Shown in pieces: positions 17,338 through 25,120 of a stretch of 64,000 nucleotides of DNA. Source of the DNA: Haloplanus rubicundus (GTDB taxonomy: Archaea; Halobacteriota; Halobacteria; Halobacteriales; Haloferacaceae); contig NZ_CP031148.1 of assembly GCF_003342675.1 (NCBI RefSeq), positions 992,001 through 1,056,000 on the forward strand. The letters are read 5' to 3'. Positions within the stretch are counted from its first letter, which is position 1; each line of letters begins with the position of its first letter. Made by a program: the position numbers and the translations under genes. A model generated the notes under the pieces. It worked only from the letters and a program-made list of their open reading frames with translations. It made no database searches and had not been told where the DNA came from.

Positions 17338-18298
17338 CTATTGCCCCCCATGCAACGGCGATAAGCCCGAGCGCCCCGAGGATCATCGTTCGGTCCGGGC
17401 CGTCGCTCGACGTATCGCCGTCCGTGTCGGTCCCCCCGTCCGGCGTGCCGGGCGTGCCGGCGGTCGGATCGGATGGGGACGGCGAGGGTGACGGGTCCGG
17501 TTGTGGGTCGCCGGTTAGTCCGCCCGACGTGCCGCCGTCGGGGACCGGATCATCAGACTGTCCGCCGTCGTCGTCCGTCATGTGGTCGGGCCAGTCGACC
17601 TCCCCAACGTCGACCGTGTTGTCATCGGTGTCGCTCGATCCGCTCGACGAGCCGGACGGGGCGGCGTCGGGGAACGAGTCGGGTATCTCCGCAATTTGGC
17701 GGTTGTTAACCCACGAGAGGCTATGTTTGTCCACGAGTCGGCCCATGAGTGCGCTGCGGGCGTCGGTGATGCTCGTGCCGGCCGTTTGCATCTGGTTACG
17801 GACCTTGCCGTCTCGGTGCAGGTAACGCCCCGACCCGTCGGTAACTCGGAATTGGCCGCCCTTGCTTTGGACCTGCCAGCCGCGCACCTCCATGACTGTC
17901 GTCCACGACTCGTAATCCGGGACGGTCGGCGTCGGTTCGGGGTCGTGCCACGAGCCGCCGGACGAGTCGGACGAGTCCGGCGTGGTGGGCGGATTACTCG
18001 GGGGCGTCCCCCGCGTCATCGACACCACCCGGCCGACGTTGCTTTTGATGGCGTGGAACGACTGCCCGCCAACCTCGACGTGATAGTACGCCGATCCGTC
18101 GCCCGGCTTGTCGATGCCTCTGATGACCTCTTGAGCGCGGGCGCCGGTCGCCTCGCTCCCGAAGCCGTCCGAGATTTTGCGGCCGTTGAGTCGAATCGGG
18201 CCGCTCCTCGGTTGCCATCCCTCATCGTCTCGCACGACGATAGACAGGATGATCGAGTCGCCGGTATCCGTGATGTTGACTTTCTCGACTCGGCTCAT
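17330..18298 (-). CDS. Tail-anchored virion surface/spike protein candidate
   Basis: 322 residues. The N-terminal beta-rich domain is about 1-95 (VNITDTGDSIILSIVVRDDE). Next come a Ser/Thr/Pro linker, a second domain (about 130-215, WTTVMEVRGWQVQSKGGQFR) and a long Asp/Gly/Ser/Pro stalk (about 215-300). A C-terminal membrane segment (about 305-320) closes it. It is the largest of the three tail-anchored proteins and therefore the best spike candidate. No cysteines, no signal peptide. Confidence 0.65.
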   Translation of the reverse strand: MSRVEKVNITDTGDSIILSIVVRDDEGWQPRSGPIRLNGRKISDGFGSEATGARAQEVIRGIDKPGDGSAYYHVEVGGQSFHAIKSNVGRVVSMTRGTPPSNPPTTPDSSDSSGGSWHDPEPTPTVPDYESWTTVMEVRGWQVQSKGGQFRVTDGSGRYLHRDGKVRNQMQTAGTSITDARSALMGRLVDKHSLSWVNNRQIAEIPDSFPDAAPSGSSSGSSDTDDNTVDVGEVDWPDHMTDDDGGQSDDPVPDGGTSGGLTGDPQPDPSPSPSPSDPTAGTPGTPDGGTDTDGDTSSDGPDRTMILGALGLIAVAWGAIDA

Positions 18299-18525
18299 GA
18301 TCCATCACCCTGATTAGGTGGACCACGCCGGCCTGCAAAGTCCGGCGGGCCGCGTCCCTCTCTGTGAGCCTCCTCGATCTCCCTGTGCTGTTCGGGCGAG
18401 TTGACCGACCGGAGCGCCGAAAGATAGTCGGCGGGGGGCAAGTCTCCGGCGGCGCTCGCGCCGTCCTGTTCGATCAGTCGGATGAGCGCGTTGAAACGCT
18501 CCATTAGTATTTGGTCTCGTCTCAT
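18295..18525 (-). CDS. Small helical protein, late operon
   Basis: 76 residues: MRRDQILMERFNALIRLIEQ is amphipathic and coiled-coil-like. A charged second half is rich in Glu/His/Arg and ends in a Gly/Pro tail. Overlaps the next gene by four bases. It may be a chaperone or linker of the neighbouring fibre protein; this is inference. Confidence 0.6.
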   Translation of the reverse strand: MRRDQILMERFNALIRLIEQDGASAAGDLPPADYLSALRSVNSPEQHREIEEAHREGRGPPDFAGRRGPPNQGDGS

Positions 18526-18528
18526 AGA

Positions 18529-19509
18529 TTACACTCCGTGGTTGTGACTTGGTAGGGTGACGACGTGCGGCTCGTAGGTCAGGTCCACATCTCGGTCCGA
18601 GTTGTAGCTCGTGCTTATCTCGGACTCGACCTTTTCGACGGGTTGACTCGAAAACGGTATTTCGAGTGTATTGCCGCCGGCTACGTTGCTGTGATTGATC
18701 GTCGTCGTTGATCCGCCGGTATCCGTTATTCGGCTCCGCGTCACGTCGACGTACTGACTCCCGTCGTTTGAGATGCGCAATCCGTCGACAAAATTGCCAT
18801 TCGACAGGGTGCCGACAGTCACCCACTTCGTGTTGTCTACAATTGAGCCGGTGTGAGTTTGTGGGTTCGTGTATCCCCCCGAAATTGACTCACTTTGTGT
18901 TGAGGTCGGGCGGCTGTGGTGGGCGCTGTTGTCGCTGGCGTGGTTCGAGAGTGCCGTCGCCGCCCCCGTTTGGTCGTCCGTGACGTTGTGGGGGTTGGTC
19001 GTGTCGCTCTCGTGGTCCGAGAGATTAGAGGAGACGGTATCAACGTCTGACTGCCCCGCCACCGTGTCCCCCGACGCTACCCCGTGGATGCCGCCGGTCG
19101 ATCCAGCATGATCCGAGAGGTCCGTCGAGACGCTATCAAGCTCGGACTGCGTGGCCGTGTCGAACGACAGCAACGACTCCGCGAGCGAGTTGTCGGGGAT
19201 CGACAGGTTGCCGTCCGCGTCGACCGTCAGCATCGACGCAAGCGACAGGCCGAGGCCCTGCCCGGCGTCGACCGTCAGCGGGTCCGCGGTCGTGACCGGG
19301 TTGTGGTGGTCCGAGTCGGTGATGCCGGACAGTTGCGAGTGGGCGGTGACCGTCATCTCGATCCACGAGGCGCCGTCGTAGACGTAGCTCGTGTTCGAAT
19401 CCGGTTCGTACCACATTTCACCCTCTTCGAGACCGTCAGGCGGATCAGGTGTGGTATTCTGGACGTAGTTGAACCAGAGGTCGGGGAGGATTCGAGGGAA
19501 GCGTCCCAC
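18529..19509 (-). CDS. Fibre-like virion protein with heptad-type repeats (VP2-like)
   Basis: 326 residues. After an N-terminal module (about 1-50, GEMWYEPDSNTSYVYDGASW, typical of fibre attachment modules) comes a repeat region. Motifs such as HSQLSGITDSDHHNP, LDSVSTDLSDHAGST, VDTVSSNLSDHESDT and ATALSNHASDNSAHH alternate a short heptad helix with an S-D-H turn. A beta-rich C-terminal domain ends LPSHNHGV, like tail-fibre tips. SH1-type viruses carry a repeat-rich VP2 near the capsid genes. Trimeric fibre structure is inferred. Confidence 0.7.
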   Translation of the reverse strand: MGRFPRILPDLWFNYVQNTTPDPPDGLEEGEMWYEPDSNTSYVYDGASWIEMTVTAHSQLSGITDSDHHNPVTTADPLTVDAGQGLGLSLASMLTVDADGNLSIPDNSLAESLLSFDTATQSELDSVSTDLSDHAGSTGGIHGVASGDTVAGQSDVDTVSSNLSDHESDTTNPHNVTDDQTGAATALSNHASDNSAHHSRPTSTQSESISGGYTNPQTHTGSIVDNTKWVTVGTLSNGNFVDGLRISNDGSQYVDVTRSRITDTGGSTTTINHSNVAGGNTLEIPFSSQPVEKVESEISTSYNSDRDVDLTYEPHVVTLPSHNHGV

Positions 19510-19848
19510 TCAGACCACCTCCCGAACCTGTGCCGTCACCGGCGTGTCGTTCGTTCCGACCAACCGGATGCGGTCGGCGTCGTACTCGAACCAGTACACG
19601 TCGGTGTTTGACCCGCCGAAGGAGATCGGTGATTCCTCTCGGGGTTCGTACCATGTCTCTCCACCGTCGGGTGAGAGGTAGACGCGGAGGTCGATAGCGC
19701 CCTCGACATCGAGGAACAGTGAGTAGGAGGCAACGTCACCGATTGACGTCTCGACGCCACCACTTGTGTCCTCATTGTCTGCGAGCTGTGAATCCGACGC
19801 GAAGCGGCCTTTCAGTTCCTCGATTTTCGTCAGCGTTTCGAGGCTCAT
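19510..19848 (-). CDS. Small beta-rich virion protein candidate
   Basis: 112 residues. A short N-terminal helix (LETLTKIEELKGRFA) is followed by strands (VASYSLFLDVEGAIDLRVYL, TWYEPREES, YWFEYDADRIRLVG). The start ATG overlaps the previous TAA and is preceded by GGAGGTGA, an excellent ribosome-binding site, which decides it over an in-frame GTG upstream. Beside the fibre gene; it may be its base or adaptor. Confidence 0.65.
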   Translation of the reverse strand: MSLETLTKIEELKGRFASDSQLADNEDTSGGVETSIGDVASYSLFLDVEGAIDLRVYLSPDGGETWYEPREESPISFGGSNTDVYWFEYDADRIRLVGTNDTPVTAQVREVV

Positions 19849-20201
19849 TAGGTCACCTCCCACCCGACGGGCTGGATGATGACAGTGCGGGTGACGCTGT
19901 CGTCGAGGTTGGTCACTTCGACGGTGAGCGAGCGGGTGAAGGACTTGGCCGGGATGAACGTCACCGAGAGATCGTCGATATCTGTCGGCGGTGCCCGACC
20001 CGGTCCGTAGATCGGTTCTCCGTCCGCGCTGGCCTCGTAGCTCATGTTCGGGTACTTCGAGGCGGCGAGAATGGGGAGGTACATCCGCGTCTCAGACTGC
20101 TCGGGCGTGAACTCGGCGGTGAGCTTCTCTCCCGGCGCGAGTTCTGCCGAGACAGTCTCGTTGAAGGGTGCGTCGTCGGGATCAGGACAGGGAACCAGCA
20201 T
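19848..20201 (-). CDS. Small beta-sandwich virion protein candidate
   Basis: 117 residues from ATG 20201. It is strand-rich throughout (VSAELAPGEKLTAEFTPEQ, MYLPILAASKYPNMSYEAS, SLTVEVTNLDDSVTRTVII). The fold looks like a small jelly roll or Ig-like domain, with no membrane segment. It overlaps both neighbours by one to four bases. No homologue recognised. Confidence 0.65.
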   Translation of the reverse strand: MLVPCPDPDDAPFNETVSAELAPGEKLTAEFTPEQSETRMYLPILAASKYPNMSYEASADGEPIYGPGRAPPTDIDDLSVTFIPAKSFTRSLTVEVTNLDDSVTRTVIIQPVGWEVT

Positions 20202-20293
20202 CACTCGTCCCCCGTCCGGTCGTCGATTTGCTCTTCGAGCCGGCGCTTCTCGCGTTCGATGTCGACCTCTTCGATCCGTGCATCGGACTTCAT
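20201..20293 (-). CDS. Micro-protein, charged helix
   Basis: 30 residues (MKSDARIEEVDIEREKRRLE and on), a single strongly amphipathic charged helix. It is bounded by overlapping start and stop codons on both sides (ATGA arrangement), so it is probably translated by coupling. It is too short for the usual gene-calling cut-off. Confidence 0.5.
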   Translation of the reverse strand: MKSDARIEEVDIEREKRRLEEQIDDRTGDE

Positions 20294-20601
20294 CGGCGCA
20301 CCTCCGTGTACGCCCAGTAGGCGAGGATAGCCGTGTTGAGCGCTGTCCAGATGAGCAGGGCATCCTCGGTCGAGAGTGTTCCCGGCGCCGCGAGCGACTG
20401 GATCGTGTCGGTTACCGTCCCGCCGGTCACCGAGACGTCGTTGTCGATGTTGGCCGCCTGGTTCCCTCCCGATGTCGTCGACGACGAGCAGCAGCCGGCG
20501 CACCCGCACCCCTGCCCGCCGGCGCTACCGCCGGTCATCGTGTGGACCTGTCCGGTGTGCTGTGGCTGTCCGGTCGTAGCGTCCCAGATAGCGTTCTGCA
20601 T
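20290..20601 (-). CDS. Cys-patch tail-anchored small protein (VP13-position)
   Basis: 103 residues. A glycine-rich N-terminal part has four clustered cysteines (CGCAGCC) at about 32-38. A polar middle with dN and T repeats follows, then one C-terminal membrane segment (about 80-98, ALLIWTALNTAILAYWAYT). It directly follows the large capsid gene, the position where SH1-like viruses have a small membrane protein. The cysteine patch could bind metal or crosslink capsomers. Confidence 0.6.
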   Translation of the reverse strand: MQNAIWDATTGQPQHTGQVHTMTGGSAGGQGCGCAGCCSSSTTSGGNQAANIDNDVSVTGGTVTDTIQSLAAPGTLSTEDALLIWTALNTAILAYWAYTEVRR

Positions 20602-20623
20602 GATAAGCTCCCGGAGGGCCGGG

Positions 20624-21379
20624 CTACCGGCTCCCCATGTCGGATTTGATGAGCGATTTCAGGCCCGCCACCGTGGACGCGCCACGCTCGACCGGCACAT
20701 GCAGGAGCATGTTATCCGGGGTCGCGCCGTCGCCAGCAGGGTCCTCGAATCGAACTTCGTAGGGTGCCTTCACGTAGACGTTCAGGCGCATGTCCGAAGC
20801 GAGGAACGGCTGGAGGGCCGACTGGTTCAACTCGAAGTACTCGGGCTGCTCGGCCTGCTTGGTCTGGTTGAGCAGATTGAGCGGCCGCGAGTACAGTTCC
20901 TCGTTCGCCGAGGCGCTCGACGAGGGCGTGGCCTTGTAGACTTCGAGCGTGGCCGTCTCGCCCGGCATGTAGAACACGTGGACGTTGTTGTTCGAGCCGG
21001 GGTCGGTCACGTCGATGGTGCCGTTCGCGTAGTCCACGGCGTCGGCGCTGCCGTAGTAGGACCCGCCGATGTAGACGACCACGTCCTGCGTGTTCGGGCA
21101 CTGGATGAGGTCGTGGTTCAGGTTGAACGTCTCCGTGTTCGCGTCCGTGCCGTCGCTGCTGAACTGCTCGTAGGCGGGCACGGCCACGCGGAAGGGGTTG
21201 CTCCGGCCGGTAAGGATGCGGTGGACTGTGTCGACGGGAAGCTCGACGATCCGCGAGCGCGAGCCGGTCGTGTTGACCGCGGTCTCGGCCTGGTCGCGGA
21301 AGTTCGACGGGCCGATCCCGCCGGAGGTCCGCGAGACGTCGCGCAGGTCGTCGATGACGTCCTGTGCCGTCCGCGCCAT
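20624..21379 (-). CDS. Probable large major capsid protein (VP4-like single jelly roll)
   Basis: 251 residues from ATG 21379. SH1-type viruses build a T=28 shell from two single-jelly-roll proteins, small VP7 and large VP4, encoded side by side downstream of the packaging ATPase. This gene and the next match those sizes and that order. The sequence alternates strands and loops (NPFRVAVPAYEQF, QDVVVYIGGSYYGSADAV, HVFYMPGETATLEVYKATP, MRLNVYVKAPYEVRFEDPA) with no membrane segment. A five-base-scale gap to the small capsid gene indicates coupling. Assignment is by context; direct homology was not tested. Confidence 0.65.
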   Translation of the reverse strand: MARTAQDVIDDLRDVSRTSGGIGPSNFRDQAETAVNTTGSRSRIVELPVDTVHRILTGRSNPFRVAVPAYEQFSSDGTDANTETFNLNHDLIQCPNTQDVVVYIGGSYYGSADAVDYANGTIDVTDPGSNNNVHVFYMPGETATLEVYKATPSSSASANEELYSRPLNLLNQTKQAEQPEYFELNQSALQPFLASDMRLNVYVKAPYEVRFEDPAGDGATPDNMLLHVPVERGASTVAGLKSLIKSDMGSR

Positions 21380-21380
21380 C

Positions 21381-21902
21381 CTACCGCCCCCGGTTGAACG
21401 GCCCTTCGAGAGCAGTACTGTCGACGTAGAACTCCGACTGCGACCAGTCGACTTCGGCCGGTGCCTGTGCGGAGACGAAGAGGTCCTGAATGTCGGCCCA
21501 CTCGATGTTGGCGACGGGATCGCCGCCCATGTTCTCGGGCGTGGTGAGGACCACCTTGGTCGCGTCGACGTTGTCGACGTTGCGCTGCTCCTGGAGCGAG
21601 TAGCTGTTGTAGACGCTGATCTGCTCAACGCGCTTGGAGACCTTCATGCGCTCGTCGGTCCCCGCAGGCGAGATCTCGAACTGGAGTTTCGTCGAGACGG
21701 CGAGCAGGTCCCCGTTGGAGTCCCGGAGCTTCGCGTAGATCGGGACGCCCTGCTCGCTCCCTTTCGCCACCATGTTGAGCAGGCGGAGGAAGGTGCCCCG
21801 GTCGGGCACGATCCGCGCGATGGGCGTCATCACTCCGGGCGTGTTCGTCTCGGTCTCGACGATCTCGCTGGTGTCGCCGTTCGAGATGTAGATCTCGGCC
21901 AT
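21381..21902 (-). CDS. Probable small major capsid protein (VP7-like single jelly roll)
   Basis: 173 residues, all-beta in appearance (AEIYISNGDTSEIVETETNT, GVPIYAKLRDSNGDLLAVST, LQFEISPAGTDERMKVSKRV, DATKVVLTTPENMG). It is immediately upstream of the large capsid candidate and overlaps the small membrane-protein gene before it by one base. The length is close to SH1 VP7 (about 185). No membrane segment or cysteines. Assignment rests on synteny and predicted fold. Confidence 0.65.
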   Translation of the reverse strand: MAEIYISNGDTSEIVETETNTPGVMTPIARIVPDRGTFLRLLNMVAKGSEQGVPIYAKLRDSNGDLLAVSTKLQFEISPAGTDERMKVSKRVEQISVYNSYSLQEQRNVDNVDATKVVLTTPENMGGDPVANIEWADIQDLFVSAQAPAEVDWSQSEFYVDSTALEGPFNRGR

Positions 21903-22198
21903 CAGTTACCACCTTCTCCGACGGAGGTCACGCGCTGTTTCAGATCGGCTCGCTCGGCGAGTTTGTCGGCGACGTAGAGGCCGCCGCCCATCCGGGCCAT
22001 GTTGGTCCCTTCGGGGAGGTAGCCGGCGCCGAGTACGACGCCGACGCCGTAGGTCTCGTCGGGGAGGTCCCACGGCAGGTTCGGTTCGATCACGTTCCGT
22101 GCAACTGTGGGAGCCATGAAGCCCCCGAACAGGATGCCGACGTCCATCCACATGTCGGAGTCGGCGAGCGTCTCGAAATTGTCTGCAAGTTCTCCCAT
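21902..22198 (-). CDS. Small virion membrane protein candidate (VP12-position)
   Basis: 98 residues from ATG 22198. Two hydrophobic stretches (about 22-38, MDVGILFGGFMAPTVA, and 55-65, GVGVVLGAGYLP) are joined by an acidic loop (EPNLPWDLPDETYG). SH1-like viruses have a small membrane protein just before their capsid genes. It probably fixes the capsid to the internal membrane. It overlaps the small capsid gene by one base. Confidence 0.65.
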   Translation of the reverse strand: MGELADNFETLADSDMWMDVGILFGGFMAPTVARNVIEPNLPWDLPDETYGVGVVLGAGYLPEGTNMARMGGGLYVADKLAERADLKQRVTSVGEGGN

Positions 22199-22289
22199 GC
22201 TACGGCCCAAATTCCGAGATGGGCGATTATAGTCCCCAAAGCGCCAGATACAGCCGATTTCGGTTATATTGAGTTATATTGAGTCGATT

Positions 22290-22439
22290 TCAGTCGGTGG
22301 TGTAGAGTTCGAAGAGGCGACCGATCACCTCCGGCTTCGACGGTTCGTATCCAAGATCGTCCTCGAAGTCTTCACGGATCTCCCGGAACCGTTCTGCTCG
22401 ACCGCCTGAAAGAGTGATTGTCTCTTTTCTTCGGGCCAT
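22290..22439 (-). CDS. Micro ribbon-helix-helix-like protein
   Basis: 49 residues: a strand KETITLSGG, a helix RAERFREIREDFEDDLG, then KPEVIGRLFELYTTD. This strand-helix-helix order is that of ribbon-helix-helix DNA-binding proteins. It starts two bases after the ATPase stop. The ~90 bp after it is AT-rich with a repeated GTTATATTGA element (22264-22283), perhaps a promoter for the capsid genes. Confidence 0.6.
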   Translation of the reverse strand: MARRKETITLSGGRAERFREIREDFEDDLGYEPSKPEVIGRLFELYTTD

Positions 22440-22441
22440 TC

Positions 22442-23215
22442 TTAGAACGGGTGTTCGAGTTTCTGGTCGGAGCCGCCGTAGTGTTCGGCCATCATGTTGA
22501 TACTCGCCGAGTCGAGGCGTTCCATCTCGCCCTCGTCGGTCGAGTAGATCCACTCGCTCGACCGAACCACGCCGTTTACCTCGGTCTTTTGCAGGGGGAC
22601 GGGACCGTCCTCGGCGTGGTGGAGTTCGGCAGGGAGGTTCGGCACCCGGTCGGCCTCGGGGTTGTGAACTTCGACCGGATACTCGACGTCGAGCTTGCCA
22701 CGGTCACGGTTACTCCCGAACCCACCGAGAAGATTCGCGTTGTTTTGGGAGATGACCGCCTCGTCGATCTCTTGCAGGCGTTGGGTGATCCAGATAGACG
22801 AGACCTTTCCGCGGCCCGTCGTCGCGAGCAGTTTGATCGCTTCGGGGAGCTTCACGTCCTGAGGGGCGACAAGGTGGGCCTCGTCGACGCCGACCAGGAC
22901 GCGACCGTCGACGCGCCGGGCGGCCTTCGCGATGATCGTCGCGACCTCGCGCCAGGTATCCGGTCCCAGGACCTCGCCGTCGACGACGACTGTTCCGTTT
23001 TGCTCGATGATCGTCCGCCACCCCTCGACAGAGATCCCCATCTCCGCTTGTCCGACTCCGACGTAACTCGCGAGTCCGGACTTCACCAGCCCTCGAAACT
23101 CGTTTTTGAAGTCGAGGATGATCGCGTGGTCGAACTCCTTGATGTTGTCTTCGAGGTAGGACTGCCCGACGTACGACTTCCCCCACCCGCTCTTTGCCGC
23201 GATCAGCATCCGCAT
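22442..23215 (-). CDS. Genome-packaging ATPase (A32/HerA-FtsK superfamily)
   Basis: 257 residues. Walker A AAKSGWGKS is at 6-14, followed by HAIILDFKNEF. Walker B is VLVGVDEAHLVAP (about 108-120). The sensor region STGRGKVSSIWITQRLQEID is of the A32/PRD1-P9/HerA type used by internal-membrane double-jelly-roll and single-jelly-roll viruses to pump DNA into preformed capsids. It acts at the packaging vertex. The length is typical (200-260). It is the anchor for identifying this element as a tailless virus. Confidence 0.88.
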   Translation of the reverse strand: MRMLIAAKSGWGKSYVGQSYLEDNIKEFDHAIILDFKNEFRGLVKSGLASYVGVGQAEMGISVEGWRTIIEQNGTVVVDGEVLGPDTWREVATIIAKAARRVDGRVLVGVDEAHLVAPQDVKLPEAIKLLATTGRGKVSSIWITQRLQEIDEAVISQNNANLLGGFGSNRDRGKLDVEYPVEVHNPEADRVPNLPAELHHAEDGPVPLQKTEVNGVVRSSEWIYSTDEGEMERLDSASINMMAEHYGGSDQKLEHPF

Positions 23216-23218
23216 GGG

Positions 23219-23356
23219 TCAGTTCGCCTCCTCGACCACTTCCTCGACAGAACCGACTTCGGTTGCATTCCCGTCAGCGTCGATGTTATAGACGATTCCC
23301 TCGTGTACGATCGTGCCTTGGTTGGTTGCACATATCGTCGTAGAGGTGTCTAACAC
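23219..23356 (-). CDS. Micro-protein between structural genes
   Basis: 45 residues from a GTG that overlaps the previous stop by seven bases: VLDTSTTICATNQGTIVHEG, then IVYNIDADGNATEVGSVEE. It looks like a small beta hairpin with an acidic C-terminal helix. It ends three bases before the ATPase start. It fills the only gap in the operon, so translation is plausible; no family. Confidence 0.5.
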   Translation of the reverse strand: MLDTSTTICATNQGTIVHEGIVYNIDADGNATEVGSVEEVVEEAN

Positions 23357-23934
23357 TCCGATCCCTCCAGTTCGGCGGCGACCCGGTGGATCGACGACGT
23401 CGTCGACGAGAGGTGCCCGGCCAGGACGTCCTCGACGGCCTCACCCTGGGACCAGTCGACCACCTCGCGGGTGAACTCCCGCAGGGGGATGCCGAACGTC
23501 TCGCGGACGTGCAGGTCGGCGATCTGAGCGTCGGTCATGCCCTCGACGTGATCGGGCGCGGCGTCCCGGTAGTTCTCCCCCCAGGTGGCGATCTGGTCGG
23601 CCCACGCCTCCCGGTCCATCCCGAGGTAGTCCGCGGCGCGGTCGGGATCGTCCAGGTGGCCGGCTGCCACCTCGTCGAGCCACCAGTCTTCGAGGCGGTC
23701 GTCGGCGAGGGCGTCGGCGAGGTCGAGCAGCTGCTCTTCGCGAGCGCCGGCGTCCAGGTGACCGACCGCCGCCTCGTCGACGTCGGCAGCCTCGGCGAGG
23801 CGAGTCACCGCGGCCATCTGCCGGGCCTCGATGGACGCAATGACGTTGGCGAGGGCCTGGGCGACCGGCGTCTCCGAGGGCGTTACCTGTCGCATGGCCC
23901 GGCGCATCATCTGCTCTTTCGCCCCCTCAAGCAT
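23350..23934 (-). CDS. Helical virion/assembly protein candidate, unknown
   Basis: 194 residues, almost entirely helical, acidic, with many Ala/Asp/Glu. GHLDAGAREEQL and GHLDDPDRAADYLG share a G-H-L-D phrase, which recurs as AGHLSSTTSS near the end, so three related helical units are likely. No membrane segment. It overlaps the neighbouring genes by 7-8 bases. Unknown family; perhaps a scaffold or vertex protein. Confidence 0.65.
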   Translation of the reverse strand: MLEGAKEQMMRRAMRQVTPSETPVAQALANVIASIEARQMAAVTRLAEAADVDEAAVGHLDAGAREEQLLDLADALADDRLEDWWLDEVAAGHLDDPDRAADYLGMDREAWADQIATWGENYRDAAPDHVEGMTDAQIADLHVRETFGIPLREFTREVVDWSQGEAVEDVLAGHLSSTTSSIHRVAAELEGSEC

Positions 23935-24442
23935 CGTCGCCCACCTCCGAGAGGGCCTGGGCCGGCAGGTCGGTCTTCGAGAGTACGACCGTCCCGGCGA
24001 GGATGAGCGTCCCCATCAGAAGCTCCTGCTCGGGGGGCATGTCGGCCCGGCCGCGCTTCTCCATCACTTCCTCGAACGCCTCGTCGAGGTGGAGGTCGCG
24101 GGCCATCTGCTCGTCGAGGGGTTCGGAACCGTCCTTCCCGTGTTCGTCGATTACCGCGTTCAGTCCCGAGGTGACCGACGCGACGTACATGTCGCCCCAC
24201 CCTCGACCGCGAGGGCTTCCTCGAGTGTGGTCCTCGCTGCTCGCCTTCTGGTCGGCGCTGTCCTCCTGGTCGTCGACGTCCTCCTCGTCGTCCTCGGAAC
24301 CGGCGCCGGCGGACTCCTCGATCTCGTCTGCGACGGCGCTCAGGTCCGCGAACTCTTCGTCTTCGATGGGGGGCTTCTCCTCTTCGTCGTCCCCCTCGTC
24401 CGGTGCGTCCTGCTCGTCGATCTCGTCGGTCTCGGCAGCCAT
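23927..24442 (-). CDS. Acidic single-pass membrane protein, late operon
   Basis: 171 residues. An acidic, disordered N-terminal half (EEEKPPIEDEEFADLSAVAD) is followed by a short helical domain (MYVASVTSGLNAVIDEHGKD) and one membrane segment near the C-terminus (about 140-156, LLMGTLILAGTVVLS). A virion membrane or vertex protein is possible. Overlaps the downstream gene by eight bases. Confidence 0.65.
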   Translation of the reverse strand: MAAETDEIDEQDAPDEGDDEEEKPPIEDEEFADLSAVADEIEESAGAGSEDDEEDVDDQEDSADQKASSEDHTRGSPRGRGWGDMYVASVTSGLNAVIDEHGKDGSEPLDEQMARDLHLDEAFEEVMEKRGRADMPPEQELLMGTLILAGTVVLSKTDLPAQALSEVGDDA

Positions 24443-25120
24443 TTAGATATCCTCCAGTTCGGTCGCGTCGAAGTTCGGGAGTTCCTCGACGTCCTCGTCC
24501 TCCTGGTCGTCGACGTCTTCGTCGGTCCCCTCAGTCCCCTGGTCGCCCTCGCTGTCGGACACCAAGCGATAGAGGATGAGGGCCACCGCCAGGACGGCGA
24601 CCAGCATGATGATCGTCGAGGTGTCGAGAGCAGGGAGCAGACCAGGCGATTCACCCCCTTTCGAGGGGGTATTTTCCCTGGTAGATTGGGTCTCTTGGCT
24701 GGTCTCTTCGCCGCTACCCGATTCGTCTGGTTGAGCGCCCTGTACCCGTCGCTGACGCTGGAGTTCATCGTCGGTTGGCATGTCGGTATCTGCCTGGTCT
24801 TCCTGGTCGTTTTGCTGGTCGTCCTCGTCGCTACCAGCGTCAGGGGGGGCGCTACCCCCCTCGCTACCCCCTTCATCGCCCCCTTTTGCCTGGTCGTCTG
24901 GCTGGTCGTCGTCGCCGGTCTCGTCGGGCGATTCACCTCCCTCGGAGGGGGTGGTCTCTTCCTGGTCGTTCTGGTCTACCAGTTCGCTACCAGCGTCGAG
25001 GCCTCCCTTCACCGCCTCCCACGAGGGGTGGTCGGCGGAGGCGTTGACGTGCCCTCGTAGCTGGTCGATCTGGTCGGCCTGGTAGTCGCACCCCTCTACG
25101 GGACAGGTGTGTTTGGTCAT
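24443..25120 (-). CDS. C2H2 zinc finger joined to a membrane anchor
   Basis: 225 residues. The N-terminal C2H2 finger CPVEGC-x12-H-x7-H spans about 6-31. It is followed by a Gln/Asp/Glu-rich disordered region (~45-150), one membrane segment (about 168-188, IIMLVAVLAVALILYRLV) and an acidic tail. A nucleic-acid-binding finger tethered to a membrane could tie the viral genome to the internal membrane, an inference. Overlaps the upstream gene by four bases. Confidence 0.7.
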   Translation of the reverse strand: MTKHTCPVEGCDYQADQIDQLRGHVNASADHPSWEAVKGGLDAGSELVDQNDQEETTPSEGGESPDETGDDDQPDDQAKGGDEGGSEGGSAPPDAGSDEDDQQNDQEDQADTDMPTDDELQRQRRVQGAQPDESGSGEETSQETQSTRENTPSKGGESPGLLPALDTSTIIMLVAVLAVALILYRLVSDSEGDQGTEGTDEDVDDQEDEDVEELPNFDATELEDI

